Assembly (NCBI GenBank): GCA_947561585.1
Contig: CANNZV010000869.1
Span: 172,559 to 236,558, forward strand
Reading direction: 5' to 3'
DNA length: 64,000 nt
Origin: Caprella mutica
Lineage: Eukaryota > Arthropoda > Malacostraca > Amphipoda > Caprellidae
Positions 1-12,475 of this stretch are shown piece after piece. The first letter of the stretch is position 1. The number at the start of each line of letters is the position of its first letter. The translations under genes and the position numbers were made by a program. The notes beneath the pieces were generated by a model. That model was given only the letters and a program-made list of their open reading frames with translations, made no database searches and was not told the origin of the DNA.

Positions 1-142
1 GTCAACTAGAGACGATCTTTCAAATTTTAATTGACACGTCTGACAATGATGAATGAGACACCGGAATTTACTTCAAGTTATGTTAAAAAATTCAATCTAT
101 GAACCCATGTGTTTTGAGTTTAAAGATTTATATCTAATTATA

Positions 143-388
143 GAGACACTTTAGTGCATCAAACTGTTGTTTTGATGCACTTAAGTGTGTCAAGAACTTG
201 AAAGTGTTTCAGTTGGATGCACTTTAGTCCCTCAGCTGTAAGTGTTAGGAAATTACTCTCATAAATTCAACGTAGCGAGATGTGAAACAATGAAGTGCAT
301 CGAACTGCCAAACTTTCAAATTCTTGAAACGAAATATTTATGTGCATCAAAACTATAGTTTGATGCACTTAGGTATCACTTTAGAGAC
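143..388. repeat. Large imperfect palindrome with nested hairpins
   Basis: The sequence can fold back on itself. The word GTGCATCAAA and its complement TTTGATGCAC form a hairpin at 153-181 and another at 342-368. Between them, the stretch at about 189-226 (caagaacttgaaagt, then gatgcactt) is matched in inverse at about 292-330. The unpaired centre is about 228-290. This is the shape of a short foldback or MITE-like element or of a hairpin transcript. No coding frame is visible in it. A clear target-site duplication was not found, so the true ends are uncertain. Confidence 0.6.
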
Positions 389-2737
389 AGAGGTTATTGG
401 ATATACGTATTCGAAACACGTGGGTGCATAAGAATTTTAGTGCTTGTACCTTTGAAGGCATCCTCTTTATCGAACAGTATCTCAGATGTCATTTTATTTT
501 TTTCTTCATGCAAGATTTAAGTGAAGAATACATGGTTAGAATCTAGCAATCACGTAAATGTTCTTTTGAATTATAAACTGGAAAAGCTTCTGCGCGTTAT
601 TAATAGTTTATTGATAGATTATTTTACGAATATTTATATGTAGATATAATTTCCTGAACGGATCCAACTGATTAATTATTGTAGACTTGAATTGGATAAT
701 TCACTTTTTACATAATTTAAAGCATGCATTAGGCGAATATTTTTATGTTTAACCCGAGTAACATAGCTACTCAACCGAACCAGCCCTCAAGGGAAAATAT
801 AAATAACTTTAATTTTAATACGATTTGGATGCCGTCCTTACCTGAAATTTACTTTTCCACGTAATTACGCATGATTAAGAAAATCGAAGGTGACAAATGA
901 TAAGAAACTCACATTATGACATTTATATAAAAAATAGGCGTATGTCATTGCTCTCTCCAGTCATGAGATGCACGAGTGTGTTTAAGTACATAAATGTGAA
1001 TATCTCGCTACAATCGATTAACTGTAACCATTAGCGGCTCAGCAACATTAGCAGGATTTGCGTTACTGGCTAATAATTTTCCGTACAGAGTGGCTACTGG
1101 CTAACCCCGTCCATACAACAGATATAATACCAAAGAAAGATTGGAATTCTTATTTTCCGTGTTAATCTTTTATTTCAAAGGCATCATCGATTTATTATAT
1201 ATAGACTAATGGATGTGTAAATATCAAATAAAAGTTTCTATGAAAAGAAAATATAAAAATAGTCGATTCGTTAATATTTTGTTGATAGCTGATTCGCCCG
1301 AACCAGTACCATGCACTAGGCTAGTGAGTGCACTTTCGAGGGTAAGTAGGGTTTAGAAATTAATGACAACTTATACATTAAACAACTACCGATATTTAAA
1401 ATGCACAATAGCTGTAGTTGAAGAAAAAGAATTATTATTCTTAAATCCTGGTTAGGAAGAAATAGTTAAGAATTAATACAATATTTTGTTTCGATTTAAT
1501 TGTTTAAGGTTGAAAGCAATTCAATTTATTTTGTAAAAGAATAATAGATGTTATAAAATGAAATTAATTAAGTGATTATTGCGAGTTACAAGAGTTATGA
1601 TTTTATACCCTTCTGTTTATCATTTAATTCATGAATTTAAACTGTAACACCAAATAAAATAATATCAAAGACTTTAAGTGAATTTTCAATAAATTCTCAT
1701 TCGCCTCAAATAAGAAAACTTCTCAATGTTTACTATCACTTTTTGGTTATATTTCACAGTTTTTGGCTATTCTTATAACTCATATTTATAACTTATATGA
1801 GAAAGTAGTTCAATTTTCCAATAACAAACTTTACTGCGTTATCTGTTGCCTAAAGTTTCAGAACTGAAACTTTCGGACGCAAGAGATTTCAAATTGGTGT
1901 TTTTACCACAATGTTCAATCTGTGAACTCAATTGCTCGATTGTTCTGGAAACAAAATCTAACAATTTGTTAGATGTAAATATTCAGATAGCATTGATAGG
2001 TGACTATCATATTTCTAATGGCTGGTACATTTGGTTTAATCACATATAACTTATACTTCCGACAGCAAGAAGTCCTGATTTCAATATACATTTTTTTTTT
2101 AATTATCAATACATTTTCAAATTTAACAGTATTATCTTTCAGTTTCAGTTCTTAGACTCACATGATATACAATTGACAAACAGTTACGTTAGTCTTGAAC
2201 TCTCCTTTCTTTCCTTTTAGAGCAGTAAAATATTTTGTCCATGGAATGTTTTTCTTGCGTGGCTCTAATCTGATGAGCAAACACTGGGTGCGAGAGGAGT
2301 TTCTATTCTTTTTAAACCTTATTGTTTGTGACAAGAAAATAATAATACCAAATAATAATATATTCTTACTGTCGGACTCTCCATTTGCTCTAGGCTTTCA
2401 CCTATGATAACATTGTATATAAAATACTTTGCTAGATAAACAATATACAATCTAATAAAGATATTGGAAACTCTATCATAAGTAGATATCGTGTTTCTCG
2501 AATGGAGATTATATTGATATTGTCTATTTTTCTTGACTAATGATTGATAAAATCTATGATTTATTACTGAGCTCACATCTAGTTTTTTAGCAATTAAAAA
2601 CGAAGCTTTTCACACTCTATTCAATTAGATGAAATATATTTCTTTACTGTAAAATATATGCTTAATTTTTTTTTACTTAACTCAAACAAATAAGCAGAAA
2701 AAATATAGGTTAGTATGACCCACTGAAAAGCACAATT
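389..2737. other. A+T-rich DNA without recognisable gene
   Basis: Short open frames (such as those at 1846-2049 and 2195-2407) have low-complexity, A+T-driven composition and no recognisable domain. A 12-base word close to GTTACTGGCTAA occurs twice near 1050-1105. I see no RNA gene or transposon here. Confidence 0.6.
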
Positions 2738-3975
2738 GGGACAAATGGTCCCCTTAATGTTGGGACATATATTATCCCAACGGTAGCGATCCTAGTTTAA
2801 GATGTTGTACTATTTAGAACTTCGTCATATTTCGAAAAAAGTCACTTTCAAGGAAATTTTCTCTTGCATAGTATACTTTTAAAATAATATTTACTGAGAG
2901 TTCATAATTCCGAAAAGAAATTTCCCCCTTTTCAATAATTGATTAAAATTCTAAGAAAATGCATGGAATCTAATCCAATACTAAATATGTTTTCATGACT
3001 AGTTGCGAATCAAATAACTGCGGGGTAATGCCCTGCACCACTCCAGGCAATATCCTGCATTGCAGGTTAATGGCCTGCACCCCAATTAACTTGGAAACAA
3101 GGAGATTAATCCAAATTGGGATTACACCATCATAAAGAACAGCTTCTAAACTCTTAGAAATAATGTTAAAAGTACGCTAGTACAACACTTGGAGACAGCA
3201 TCATGTGTTTGAACAAGTAACACCTATGAAAGTTAAGAGGCTCAATATTGAGCCACCTGAAAATATAAATCGCGCATAATTTACTATTACGAAAAAGTTA
3301 TTAGTTAAAATATACTTTAAATGTTGCACAAACATCAGAAAATAGTTTAAGTTCATTTCTGTGAAGTCAGATTCACGTTACAGACAATAGTTTATTTAAT
3401 ATTACGTTTTTTGTTGGTGCATAAATACTCCTGCATAATACAAGTTTAGGCGGGCATCTTTTCGCACATGCACTACACACTGTATACACGCTATATGTAC
3501 AATTATCTATGGTTATTAATTTATTATATCTTATCATTCAAAATTTTATTGTACTGTAAAAGTGGGGGATAATGCCAATCATATTTTTTTCATGTCGGGC
3601 AAAACCCCGCACTAATTTGTTGCCAAGTAGTCGATTTTTGGTTGACCTGAAACAAAAGAAGTAGGTAGTATATTAAAGTACGCTAATTAACCTATAATAT
3701 GTCACAAACGTGTCAAATTTGATTGAGAATTCTGGATTTTGCAGCAAATCTTGCAAAATAATCTGATTTTACGAATGCAAATGTTTGGTGCATAATTTTA
3801 TAGTGTCCCATTTAAAAAAATACTATAAAATACTTACCGAAACCTTACATGGATAGTATTAAAACCTGCTCTTTTCAATGCCGTAAACAGAAATTTAGAT
3901 TTCCTAATGGTTTTGGAGATAAGAGGGGTGCGGGGTAATGCCCGCACATTCCAGGTGCGGGGCAATTACCCGCGT
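2738..3975. repeat. Cluster of related G+C-rich hairpin motifs
   Basis: Several short G-run/C-run units stand out in A+T-rich DNA. At 3929-3948 GTGCGGG and CCCGCAC form a perfect 7-bp stem around GTAATG. A close relative at 3019-3037 reads TGCGGGGTAATGCCCTGCA. Others are at 3054-3066 (CCTGCATTGCAGG, palindromic), 3563-3612 (ggggataatgcc, then cgggcaaaaccccgca) and 3953-3974 (tgcggggcaattacccgc). At 2738-2752 GGGAC/GTCCC and at 2759-2781 GTTGGGA/TCCCAAC also pair. The common core is a G-run, then TAATG or CAATTA, then a C-run. Function is unknown; this may be a decayed satellite or a dispersed hairpin repeat. Confidence 0.5.
3239..3254. repeat. Perfect 16-bp palindrome GGCTCAATATTGAGCC
   Basis: The palindrome is followed by acct, giving the word TTGAGCCACCT. 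That word also marks every unit of the satellite at 61.3-62.5 kb, so this may be a stray, inverted pair of the same motif. Confidence 0.45.
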
Positions 3976-4769
3976 TGACGCTATTTGTTAAATTTCTATT
4001 AAATTATATAGGAATCTTGGATACAATTTTTTTACCATTTGTTATGTAAAATCAAGGTTTTCTTGTCAGCTTGTCACAAATTGTATCAAAAATAATTAAT
4101 CTCCTTGAAGAGGGATGGCTCGATGTTTTAATTGTAAATTATGTTATAGTAAACGGAGAATTTAACAATAACCAAACATACCTAGCAAGAACAGAAATAA
4201 TATAATGAGACTGGATGACGGGCACTAGGAAAGCGTATAACTTTTCCGCCGCTTAGGAAAGACCTTCTTTGTTCATTAACGAAATCTAACCAAATGGTTC
4301 CTGGATGAAGACAAATCATCACACCTTTTTCATGCAATTTCATTGAATACTTTTTGAGTTATAAATGACCTTTACCTTGATCGGATCTCTCCCAAATTAT
4401 TATCAGATGTTTTCTGGATATTAAATAATCGTTCCACTAAATTCCAGACAATTTGGTTTAATACTTTCAAAGTTATGCGAATAACAAGATGATAAATAAA
4501 TTAATTCTGCTTACCCACTTCACACTTTGCGAGGGTAATAATATTAGCCAATAAACTATTTTATTAACATGAATTTGAAAATAAATGTCGCACTATCTTG
4601 CACTGATTTATAATACATAATTATACATTTTTTAAACTACAATAATTAAAAAATAAATATTGAAACGTAGTAATATTCTATTCGTTATACAGCGTGATCT
4701 ACGAAAAATGTTCAAAGTAGACGGTTATAAAATAAAAAGTAGTTGCAGTAAGATAGTAAAACAAAAAAA

Positions 4770-5060
4770 TCCCTAGATACAGTAATGCAAAGGTGAAAGG
4801 TCAGGGGACCTAACTGGCCAAGGAAAATAGGTTCTGTGCGAAATAATCTTGTTCTCGAGATTATTTTTATACCAATCTATTGCAAACAAGGATCTTGCTG
4901 GAACCAAACTTCGAGATGAATAGCGCCATTCATTACAGTATTCAACATATCAATATATACATCTGTGTTTACTTGACATCATTTCCAGTCTCAGCATTTT
5001 CAAAAAATGAATGTACTTCATAATCTATACAAATCTAAACCGAACAAAGCTGTCAATTTA
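4770..5060 (-). pseudogene. Decayed mariner-type transposase, C-terminal half
   Basis: Read on the minus strand, two frames together carry hallmarks of a mariner-family DDE transposase. VWFQQD (around 4,880-4,915) is the second catalytic Asp block. YFPWPVRSPDLSPLHYC (around 4,783-4,833) is the block that normally reads SPDLSPxDY. The third catalytic Asp is replaced by His in the latter, and a stop follows soon after. Frameshifts and stops separate the blocks, and residues upstream of VWFQQD (such as MNGAIHLE) still resemble the family. No intact terminal repeats are seen. The element was once mobile and is now dead; the assignment rests on recognised motifs only. Confidence 0.55.
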
Positions 5061-5713
5061 GGTGAGTGCAATGGATCTCAAACACTTTAATAGGTTTTTG
5101 AGTGCTCCACTTGCTTAAAACTTAAATAAATATGAATGATACTCTAGTCGCTGAAAATTATGGCTTTAGATACAGTGGTCTATATTGTATTATGTACCTT
5201 ATTTTGTAACAGAAATGTAACCTTATAATATTGACATTAAAGGCAAGGTGTTGCAATGTGTCCATTTTGTAAGGTTTCAATCCGAGATATTTCTTTAGAA
5301 TGCATCACACAGTTTCTAGCTTCCGACTCACATCCACTGCGATTTTTCTAACATTTCTAGATGGAGATTCTGGAATTTCTTCGTTAGACAAGGCAAATTT
5401 TTCTTAAGCTCTTTCACGTATAGTTGCTCCCTAGTGTTCTTTGTTAAGATTACATTCTTAACTATCATAATGGTTATGTTCTCGTGTGTTTTCTAAGTAT
5501 ATCCTTCTTAAGTTTTTTTTATATCTTTGATGCCATTTCTTTAAATTTATCGGCCTTTATTGACTTGGTTCTTATATAAATAATTTTTTTTCTATTTAAA
5601 AGTTTAAAAAATATTTATGTATCGGCGTAAATCAGGTAAATTAGGAAATTAGGTGTAATGTGGTGACTTGTGGCAACGTAATAATGTAATTTGGTAGCCT
5701 CTTAACACACTAC

Positions 5714-5785
5714 TCTCCATGTTTTCATGGAGAACACACACATGCCGGAGCTATGATTGGGTCATATTCCACCCAATCACAGCTC
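5714..5785. repeat. Two neighbouring hairpins
   Basis: At 5714-5733 TCTCCATG and CATGGAGA flank TTTT as a perfect 8-bp stem. At 5748-5785 a 15-bp arm (GAGCTATGATTGGGT) and its complement, with one mismatch, flank the 8-base loop CATATTCC. The second hairpin is short for an animal microRNA precursor. The pair could be the ends or core of a small inverted-repeat element. Confidence 0.5.
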
Positions 5786-8700
5786 TAATCTCTCAGTTGC
5801 CAATGTTTTATATACCTATTTCAATTTATTTACTTGAAATTTGGTACACATTAGTTTAGTGTATATAGTAACAACTTGAAAAAAATACAGTACCGTAGGT
5901 TTATAAATAAGACAAGTGTTTTGAAACACATAGTCAAACATTCCGTTACATTCTGATAGTCGAACACATTAGGGTTAAGCAAATTTTCTGTTAACTTTGA
6001 TTGAAGAATTGGTTAAGTATAATGTTCAACAATAAAAACTTGCTGATCAATAGTTAGTAACATTACGTTCAAATTTATATAATATATAATGATATATTAT
6101 CGTTTACTTCTATATAGTATCAAATTTATTAATTATCAAGAGTTGGTATTAAGATGAGAAACTTTATTCAATATTCAGGATTAGTATATTCGGATAATGT
6201 ATGCACAATATATTGGATTCCCTTAAGTCCGTCGAACTGTATATCCTTCCAGACGCCTTAATCTCCTACTAAATCATCTTAGTTAAATCCTGACAATTCC
6301 TCGCACTCAGTTCAGTAGGAAATTGGCTTTCCGACATCTCAATTCCAATATATTATACTGAATTAGGATGGGAGTGTTATCTTCTGAAGTAAACTTAATT
6401 GTCATATTTACAAAAATACTTCGTAAATCGAATTACCTTACGAATATAAATGCGAACAATTAGAAGAGCATTTATCTTCTTTGAATTATGAAACTTTGAA
6501 AATATCAAGTCACGTGAAGTCTGACCCGATTTGTGTGACATATTCTTTACCCTAAGCGAATTATTCTGAAAATATTCGTCTGTACTATTTGCCTTTCCAT
6601 TCTCATATTCTTCAAGGGTATTGAACGACAAGTGGTAAATATAATAAGTATCACTTTTTGGAATATAATATACAATCCATTTGAATTGTAATAATATTCC
6701 TTGTTTGTACGGATGGCTCTTCTACAACATTTTCCTCAGTTCCGATCCTTTATGGTCTATGAATGCATTTTTATTCAACAGGAAATTCATCTCGTCAATA
6801 AAAAATATAAAAAAGGAATTCCAATCCAATTTTAAAAAACATTTTGACGGCAGAGACTACTCTATATAATAATAAAAAATCGTAAAGTTTTGGTGATATA
6901 TTTAAAGATATTAACATTTTTTTATCTAAACAGACTAAAATTAGAATTTTCATATCTCTCGCATATATCATCGTTCATCATATTACATGGAAAAAAAAAC
7001 TTTTGAGATTTATAATAACTGATTTTCTAATTTTGTAACTATTAAACTTCGGAAATGAAAATTTCGATTAATATCCATTATAATTGATTAATAAATTGAA
7101 ACGCATGTGATCTATAAGGTATTTCAAAAAAATATAATACGGATATTCATTCAAAGTGTCAAAAGATATTTAAAATAGTCTTCAATTGTGAAATTATTTA
7201 CGAAGCTTGAACATAAAGCTGTTAAATTTGAATATGAAATATAATTTCAAGCGACATTATTAGAATGACTTGAAATAAACTGACAAAAAGAAAACATAAA
7301 CATGAATTCATGGAAGAAAATTTATTCCTCTTAGTTTCCTCTTTAGACGATAAACAACAATATATATCAGACGAGCATGAAAAAACGATACATTTGAATG
7401 CAAAGCTTGCTTTATTAACTAATAAAACTATCAGTACGTGTATATTTATTGCATGTTTACGGTTACCACATTCTATAAATAACAATGCGACTATTCAATG
7501 GTAAATGTGAGTATATTTCAGTCGCTCATTGTTATTTTCTCACATCTATTATGTGTTAGTGAAAGTTTTTTCATTTAGGGATTTGTGTGATTTAAAATTA
7601 ATGATGTTTCTCTATTTACTATTAAGTTTATCAATTCAATTTCTTCTTAACATCATATATATCTAAATTACGGTCGTGACGACTGAGCTCTCATCGAGAT
7701 TATGTCAAAATAGGTTCACAGACAAATGCTATTTACTAATTTATGAGTTAAATACGTAATACGTTTTAGATGAGCTTTTAGGATTGTTTATATTGATAGT
7801 ATTTTCAGAATATTTATTAATATTACCTGATCTATATCACTGTGTGTTTATTTAGAAATAATTTTAAACCACCGCTATTGAGGAAATTAAACATAAACTA
7901 CAAAAATAATAATCCTATTTATTCACCTGGTCTCAATAACATCAAACAAATTATTCTATGGAATATTATATATTCACGGCAGATGCTTAATGATATATTA
8001 TTGTTTCTTATAGTTAACAAGTTAATGTTGGATTAGCAATTACTGGCCACTTACAAACGGGTATTAATCATTAATTACTCGCAGTATATACTAGTTGCGT
8101 ATTCAATTCAGAAGGCTTTGATAGCTCACTTAAAGGGATATGCATGTATGATTAATTAAAAGAATATCTACAACGTTACTGGTTTCAGTATACATACATT
8201 CTTTTAATTCACCCCTTAAATGAATAATTTACCGAAGAATATTGGTTGTTGCGTTAACCGCATTTTATATTTACAATTAATAATAAGATTTAATGAACTT
8301 ATGAACCATATTTTATAGTAAAAAATATATAAAGTGGACAGCCTTTTTCAACCTTGGTTGAAAATATTTGTTATTAACGAAGGACTGAATGTGCAGTAAC
8401 TGTACATAATCCTAATGAGTAGAACCAATTTAAACTATTCAGTGTCTTTTTTAGTATCATATATAGTTGTTAGATCATAATCAATTGACATTTAGAAGAC
8501 TTTGGTCAATTACGGATTTCAAACCGACATAGTTTGTGCTGAATTTCATTAATTACTTAAACTGTAAATACTATTTATGGAGGTATTTTATTAACATGTT
8601 AGAGCAGCGAAAGAATATGGCATAACATGGTCATTTTGTGCAAGGATGCCATTTTTGCGAAATAAGTTTATCCCGAAACACAGAAGCCAATATATCTTCG

Positions 8701-10016
8701 GGGCTCAGATGGCTATATCTCGCAAGTCTCGTAACTCAGATGCTCTAACTCTCTAGCCCTATTTATTTATATGTATTCGGATGGAAGAGAACTAAGCTAT
8801 TCTTGTGTAGCTTGGTAAATGAAGCAGATCAAGAGGAATAAACTTTGCCAGAGAGAAACTTATTAGGGATCATTGAAACTAAAGAGGGAGCCAATTTCAA
8901 TATCATTTGATTCATCATGAGTTTTTCTATTGGTATAAGATGTTTTTTTTTGTCATATTGGTTAAACTACAAATAGTATAATAATGTTCGAAATTATTGA
9001 TATATATTGTTGATCTATAGAGATTTATAATTATTAATAAAATTAGTTTAATTATAGAACATTAGAATTGGAATTCAGTCTTTGTTAGCATGGTTGATTA
9101 TATATTATCTTGTCTATTATTCATTATTTTCAAATAACTATAGTAAGATATTTTATGTATGTATTGGTCAGTTTTGAAAACTTGATTCATCTAACCTATA
9201 TCCCATATCTATTACAGGTAATTCAATCTATAATAATACAATACATATACTGTATATCATGAAAAACTTCTTTCTTGTAATCTTTTACTAGATTCCTTCG
9301 CCTTAAGATATCGACTAATGCTCCTATATAAAAAGCTCAATGCCCTAAGTCTCGATAAATACTTAAGAGAATTAAGAGTATTAGTTAACTACTACTGATA
9401 GAGATAAAGCAGTATCAGTACAACTGATAAGGTACTTTTTATCATATGAAATTTATGTTCATTCATATATTCATGAAACGAAGTATTTAATGCCCTGATT
9501 ATAGTGATATTTAAGCAGACTCTTATGATGATGAATGTTATCATAATTATCATATATTGCATTAATAAAATAAGAAATATTGGAGTCATATTTTCCTTTG
9601 AACACAAATCAAGTTCATATTATAGAATTAATAGCATGTTTTAATATATTAACATGATAAATAACCATCTCTGCAACATACATCAAAGATTTTTGAAAAG
9701 GAGAATTATATCAAACTTTGAATAACTATTATATCTTGCATCAGAATTGGGAACTATGAAAAATGAACTGAATTATCAACTAAAATAATATAATAGTTGT
9801 TTGTATATTTTTAAATGCACCAGTCTCTGAATTTGTGAATCATTTTATTAATAAAATACAATTAAAATATTTTTTCTAGAGGCTATCGTGAATTGAAAAC
9901 TTAAACTATTCATTTCTCATTTATTCCCTCTTTATTGAAGTAATTAAAAATAACAATAATATACAAAAGGCTCATATATATTATTTTACAATACCATCAA
10001 TATAGTGTGCATACAT
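5786..10016. other. A+T-rich DNA without recognisable gene
   Basis: I checked for splice-bounded exons, transposase motifs and tandem arrays and found none that I would defend. Open frames at 6395-6631, 6681-6869, 7222-7504, 7842-8036 and 9392-9607 are composed mainly of A+T-rich codons and have no recognised motif. The stretch at about 8,630-8,760 is a little richer in G+C but has no frame that I recognise. Confidence 0.55.
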
Positions 10017-10094
10017 AATTTATTCATCACTTTACATAGCTCCCATTTCATACAATCTTAAACCAATAGAAATTATCTCTTCTGATAGAATATA
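10017..10094 (+). repeat. Direct repeat, copy 1
   Basis: This stretch reads through tacatagctcccat and aaaccaatagaaat. It recurs in the same orientation 1.2 kb downstream with scattered substitutions. The two copies are clearly related by eye over about 75 bp. Confidence 0.6.
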
Positions 10095-11241
10095 ACATCG
10101 ATAATATATATTATTTACTAATATCATTGACAATAAATACATCAATTAATCCACAATAGCATGTAACATGATATTTCAATGGACAGCATATCACCTATCA
10201 GATTGCAATAACTAACAAATGATGGTTACAGTGTAAGCAATTACAGTGATGAGGATGGCTATTGTTGTGTCTTCATCATTGATGTTAGTCTTGTGGTGTT
10301 TCGAATAAATTCATCATTTAATAATGAATTTAGAATGAAATAATCAATAGGAAGTAATTTAATCTGTTTTATTACTCATTCAATTGATTATATATTGACA
10401 ATTCAATTAGAAATAATTTCCATTGCCGAGCTTCCAAAAGAATACATCAATGATATATATTATAATTTAAAAAAATTCATTTTATATTTTGTTTGGTACT
10501 ATTTATTTTTCGTATCCATGGGATGCTTTTTTACAAGGGTTAGTCATAGTAATAATAAGTAGGACAACAATCAGTTCGAGAACTTGCAACAAACGTAATA
10601 TTTATAATTAACAGATTTATATAGAAATAAATGAGTTATCTTCAAGTTGACATCAATGCTGGACCTCGAAACATAATACGTGTAATATGTCAATTACATA
10701 AATAGAAGATGAGTAGAGTGGGAGTGATGATAAATAATTAGTGTGATCATTCTAATCAAAGGTATAATCACGTGATTACATTTATTTTGATTACACAGTA
10801 TTAAATATTTGTAAACTAATCGAAGAAAAGAGTAAGGATTTGATAATTGAGGAGTCGATTTCAAAATTTGACTTCTTGCTGAGTAAAATTAAGTGACTGA
10901 AAGTCACCGAAAAAAAATTATTGCTTGAATAAATAATTATACGATAATTGAAGAATCAATACCTATCTCATACCCAAAGGCGGATTTATGAGTATATTGT
11001 TGCTCTAAGTATATTTAATTGATTGTTTTTTCATCTTTTCCAACATATAAAATAAATTTCAACTTATTAAAAAAATCATTTGTTTTCAACTTATAACTCT
11101 CACCCAAAATGAATTCGTTTCTCGTGGTCACTGGCCTCAAAATTGGATAAACAAGTCCGGCACTAATAGGGTTGAATATTAATAATATTTCACTGAATGG
11201 ATATATTATAATATTAACTACGACATTAATGACGAGACACT

Positions 11242-11320
11242 AATTTATTCATCGCTCTACATAGCTCCCATATTGACACAATATTAAACCAATAGAAATG
11301 ATCCCTCCTGATAAAATATA
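11242..11320 (+). repeat. Direct repeat, copy 2
   Basis: This is the second copy of the 75-bp repeat, sharing aatttattcatc, ctacatagctcccat, ttaaaccaatagaaat and cctgata blocks with the first. The spacing of 1.2 kb could reflect a local duplication or the ends of a lost insertion; nothing between the copies is recognisable. Confidence 0.6.
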
Positions 11321-11404
11321 AAAATAATTTTTCAACATTGAAGGTTTTTCTCCTACAATTTGTAAAGATAAACATTTTCTTTCGACTCAATTTATATCTG
11401 GTAG

Positions 11405-11508
11405 AGAAAAATGTTTACGATTTGGATCGTTTGAAAGAAGTTCCAGTAGGGACTGAGACTGAATTAGAACTCTACGAATCTAAATTCGAAAACACGTGGA
11501 CGAACTAG
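11405..11508 (+). CDS. Possible terminal exon, unrecognised protein
   Basis: After an AG at 11,403-11,404 (in atctggtag) an open frame runs to a TAG stop at 11,506-11,508. It includes the acidic, coding-like stretch LDRLKEVPVGTETELELY and ends FENTWTN. Codons are far less A+T-driven than in the flanks and use GTT, CCA, GGG, GAG, CTC and ACG. The acceptor has only a modest pyrimidine tract. I do not recognise the peptide, and the same frame is open for some distance upstream. It may be an exon, a fragment of a mobile element, or chance. Confidence 0.3.
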
Positions 11509-12018
11509 AAATATACTGAATAAGGTAGGGGGCTTAAAAATATTTTTAAGAGGGTGATTTAAATTCAGAAAGATTATAATAACGATATGATTCATGTATC
11601 AGTGATACTTCATTTTGTTAAATATTTTCTTTCAATCAATCAGATACCTTAATTATATCAGTTTGCCGTATTTTAAGTACACGAATGATGAAGACTGAGG
11701 CACCAGTTGTATATTTGGTTACGCCGTTTTTATGTTTTTTTTCAATATTTATAGACATTCCTTAAGAAATCTCGATCAGTTTATAGGCGGTGAAAGTGTA
11801 ATATTTTACTGCAATAGAAAGGGAATAGGAAATAATTATTATAGTTTATAGTCTTATATTCGAAGGGAATAAAATGGGGTGGTATATTCTTTCTTTGAAT
11901 TTCAGTGTTATACAGCTGTGAGTAATAGGAATAGAAACTGCAATATTGAACACTGCTCAATTGAATTAACACTATTTGTAAAGTATTAAATGATCAATTC
12001 AAGTAGATAGTTCTCATT

Positions 12019-12475
12019 CCCAGTTGAAAATACGAGCAGGGTAAAAGCTGTGGTTAAGCCGATCGGGGTTTTCACAGCATTCAGGGAGCAGCGAAAGCGC
12101 AGCGTGGGAGCCAAACTGACCACTTTGGGGGCTAATTCCACTCTGCCGTAATTGAGCAGAGCTACTCTGGGCACCTGCTCCCACTTGCTTAGTGCGCTGC
12201 CTAACCGGGGATGCGCGGTCTTTAGCCAAAACTGCTATAATAGTAATATAATATTACAGTCGTGGTTACGAGCCGCTCATACGCAGTTAGGCAGCGCGCT
12301 AGGCAAATAGGAGCAGGTGCCCAGTGTAGTTCTGCGCAGATACAACGGAGTAGAATAAGTCACCAAAGTGGTCAGCTTGCCTCTCATGCTGCGGTCTCGC
12401 TGCTCTCTGACTGCCGTGGTGACCACTCCAATCGGCTTAACAACTGCCTCGAACCAGCTCCTATTTTCAATTGGG
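12019..12475. mobile_element. Foldback element, copy 1
   Basis: A 457-bp element begins CCCAGTTGAAAATA and ends TATTTTCAATTGGG. It consists of two inverted arms of about 215 bp (12,019-12,233 and about 12,259-12,475) around a short A+T-rich centre. Arms match each other at roughly four of five positions and share blocks such as TTAGGCAGCGC, GGAGCAGGTGCCCAG and CCGATCGGCTTAA/its variants. They are much richer in G+C than the flanks. A second copy lies at 23,472-23,925 in the opposite orientation, judged by the centre. No transposase is encoded. Target-site duplication is not clear: the flanks are ...catt and ttat... . Mobilisation in trans is inferred from the paired ends and the two dispersed copies. 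Confidence 0.8.

Noticed and set aside
1289..1341. Possible 53-nt exon (SPEPVPCTRLVSALSR) between an AG and GTAAGT
   Set aside because: The acceptor is weak and the segment is short enough that an open frame with these borders can arise by chance; no partner exon was found.
4988..5060. Plus-strand open stretch ending in GTGAGT that looks like an exon
   Set aside because: The minus strand carries recognisable mariner transposase blocks here, which explain the sequence better.
12019..12475. piggyBac assignment for the foldback element from its CCC...GGG ends
   Set aside because: Neither copy is flanked by TTAA, which piggyBac insertions require.
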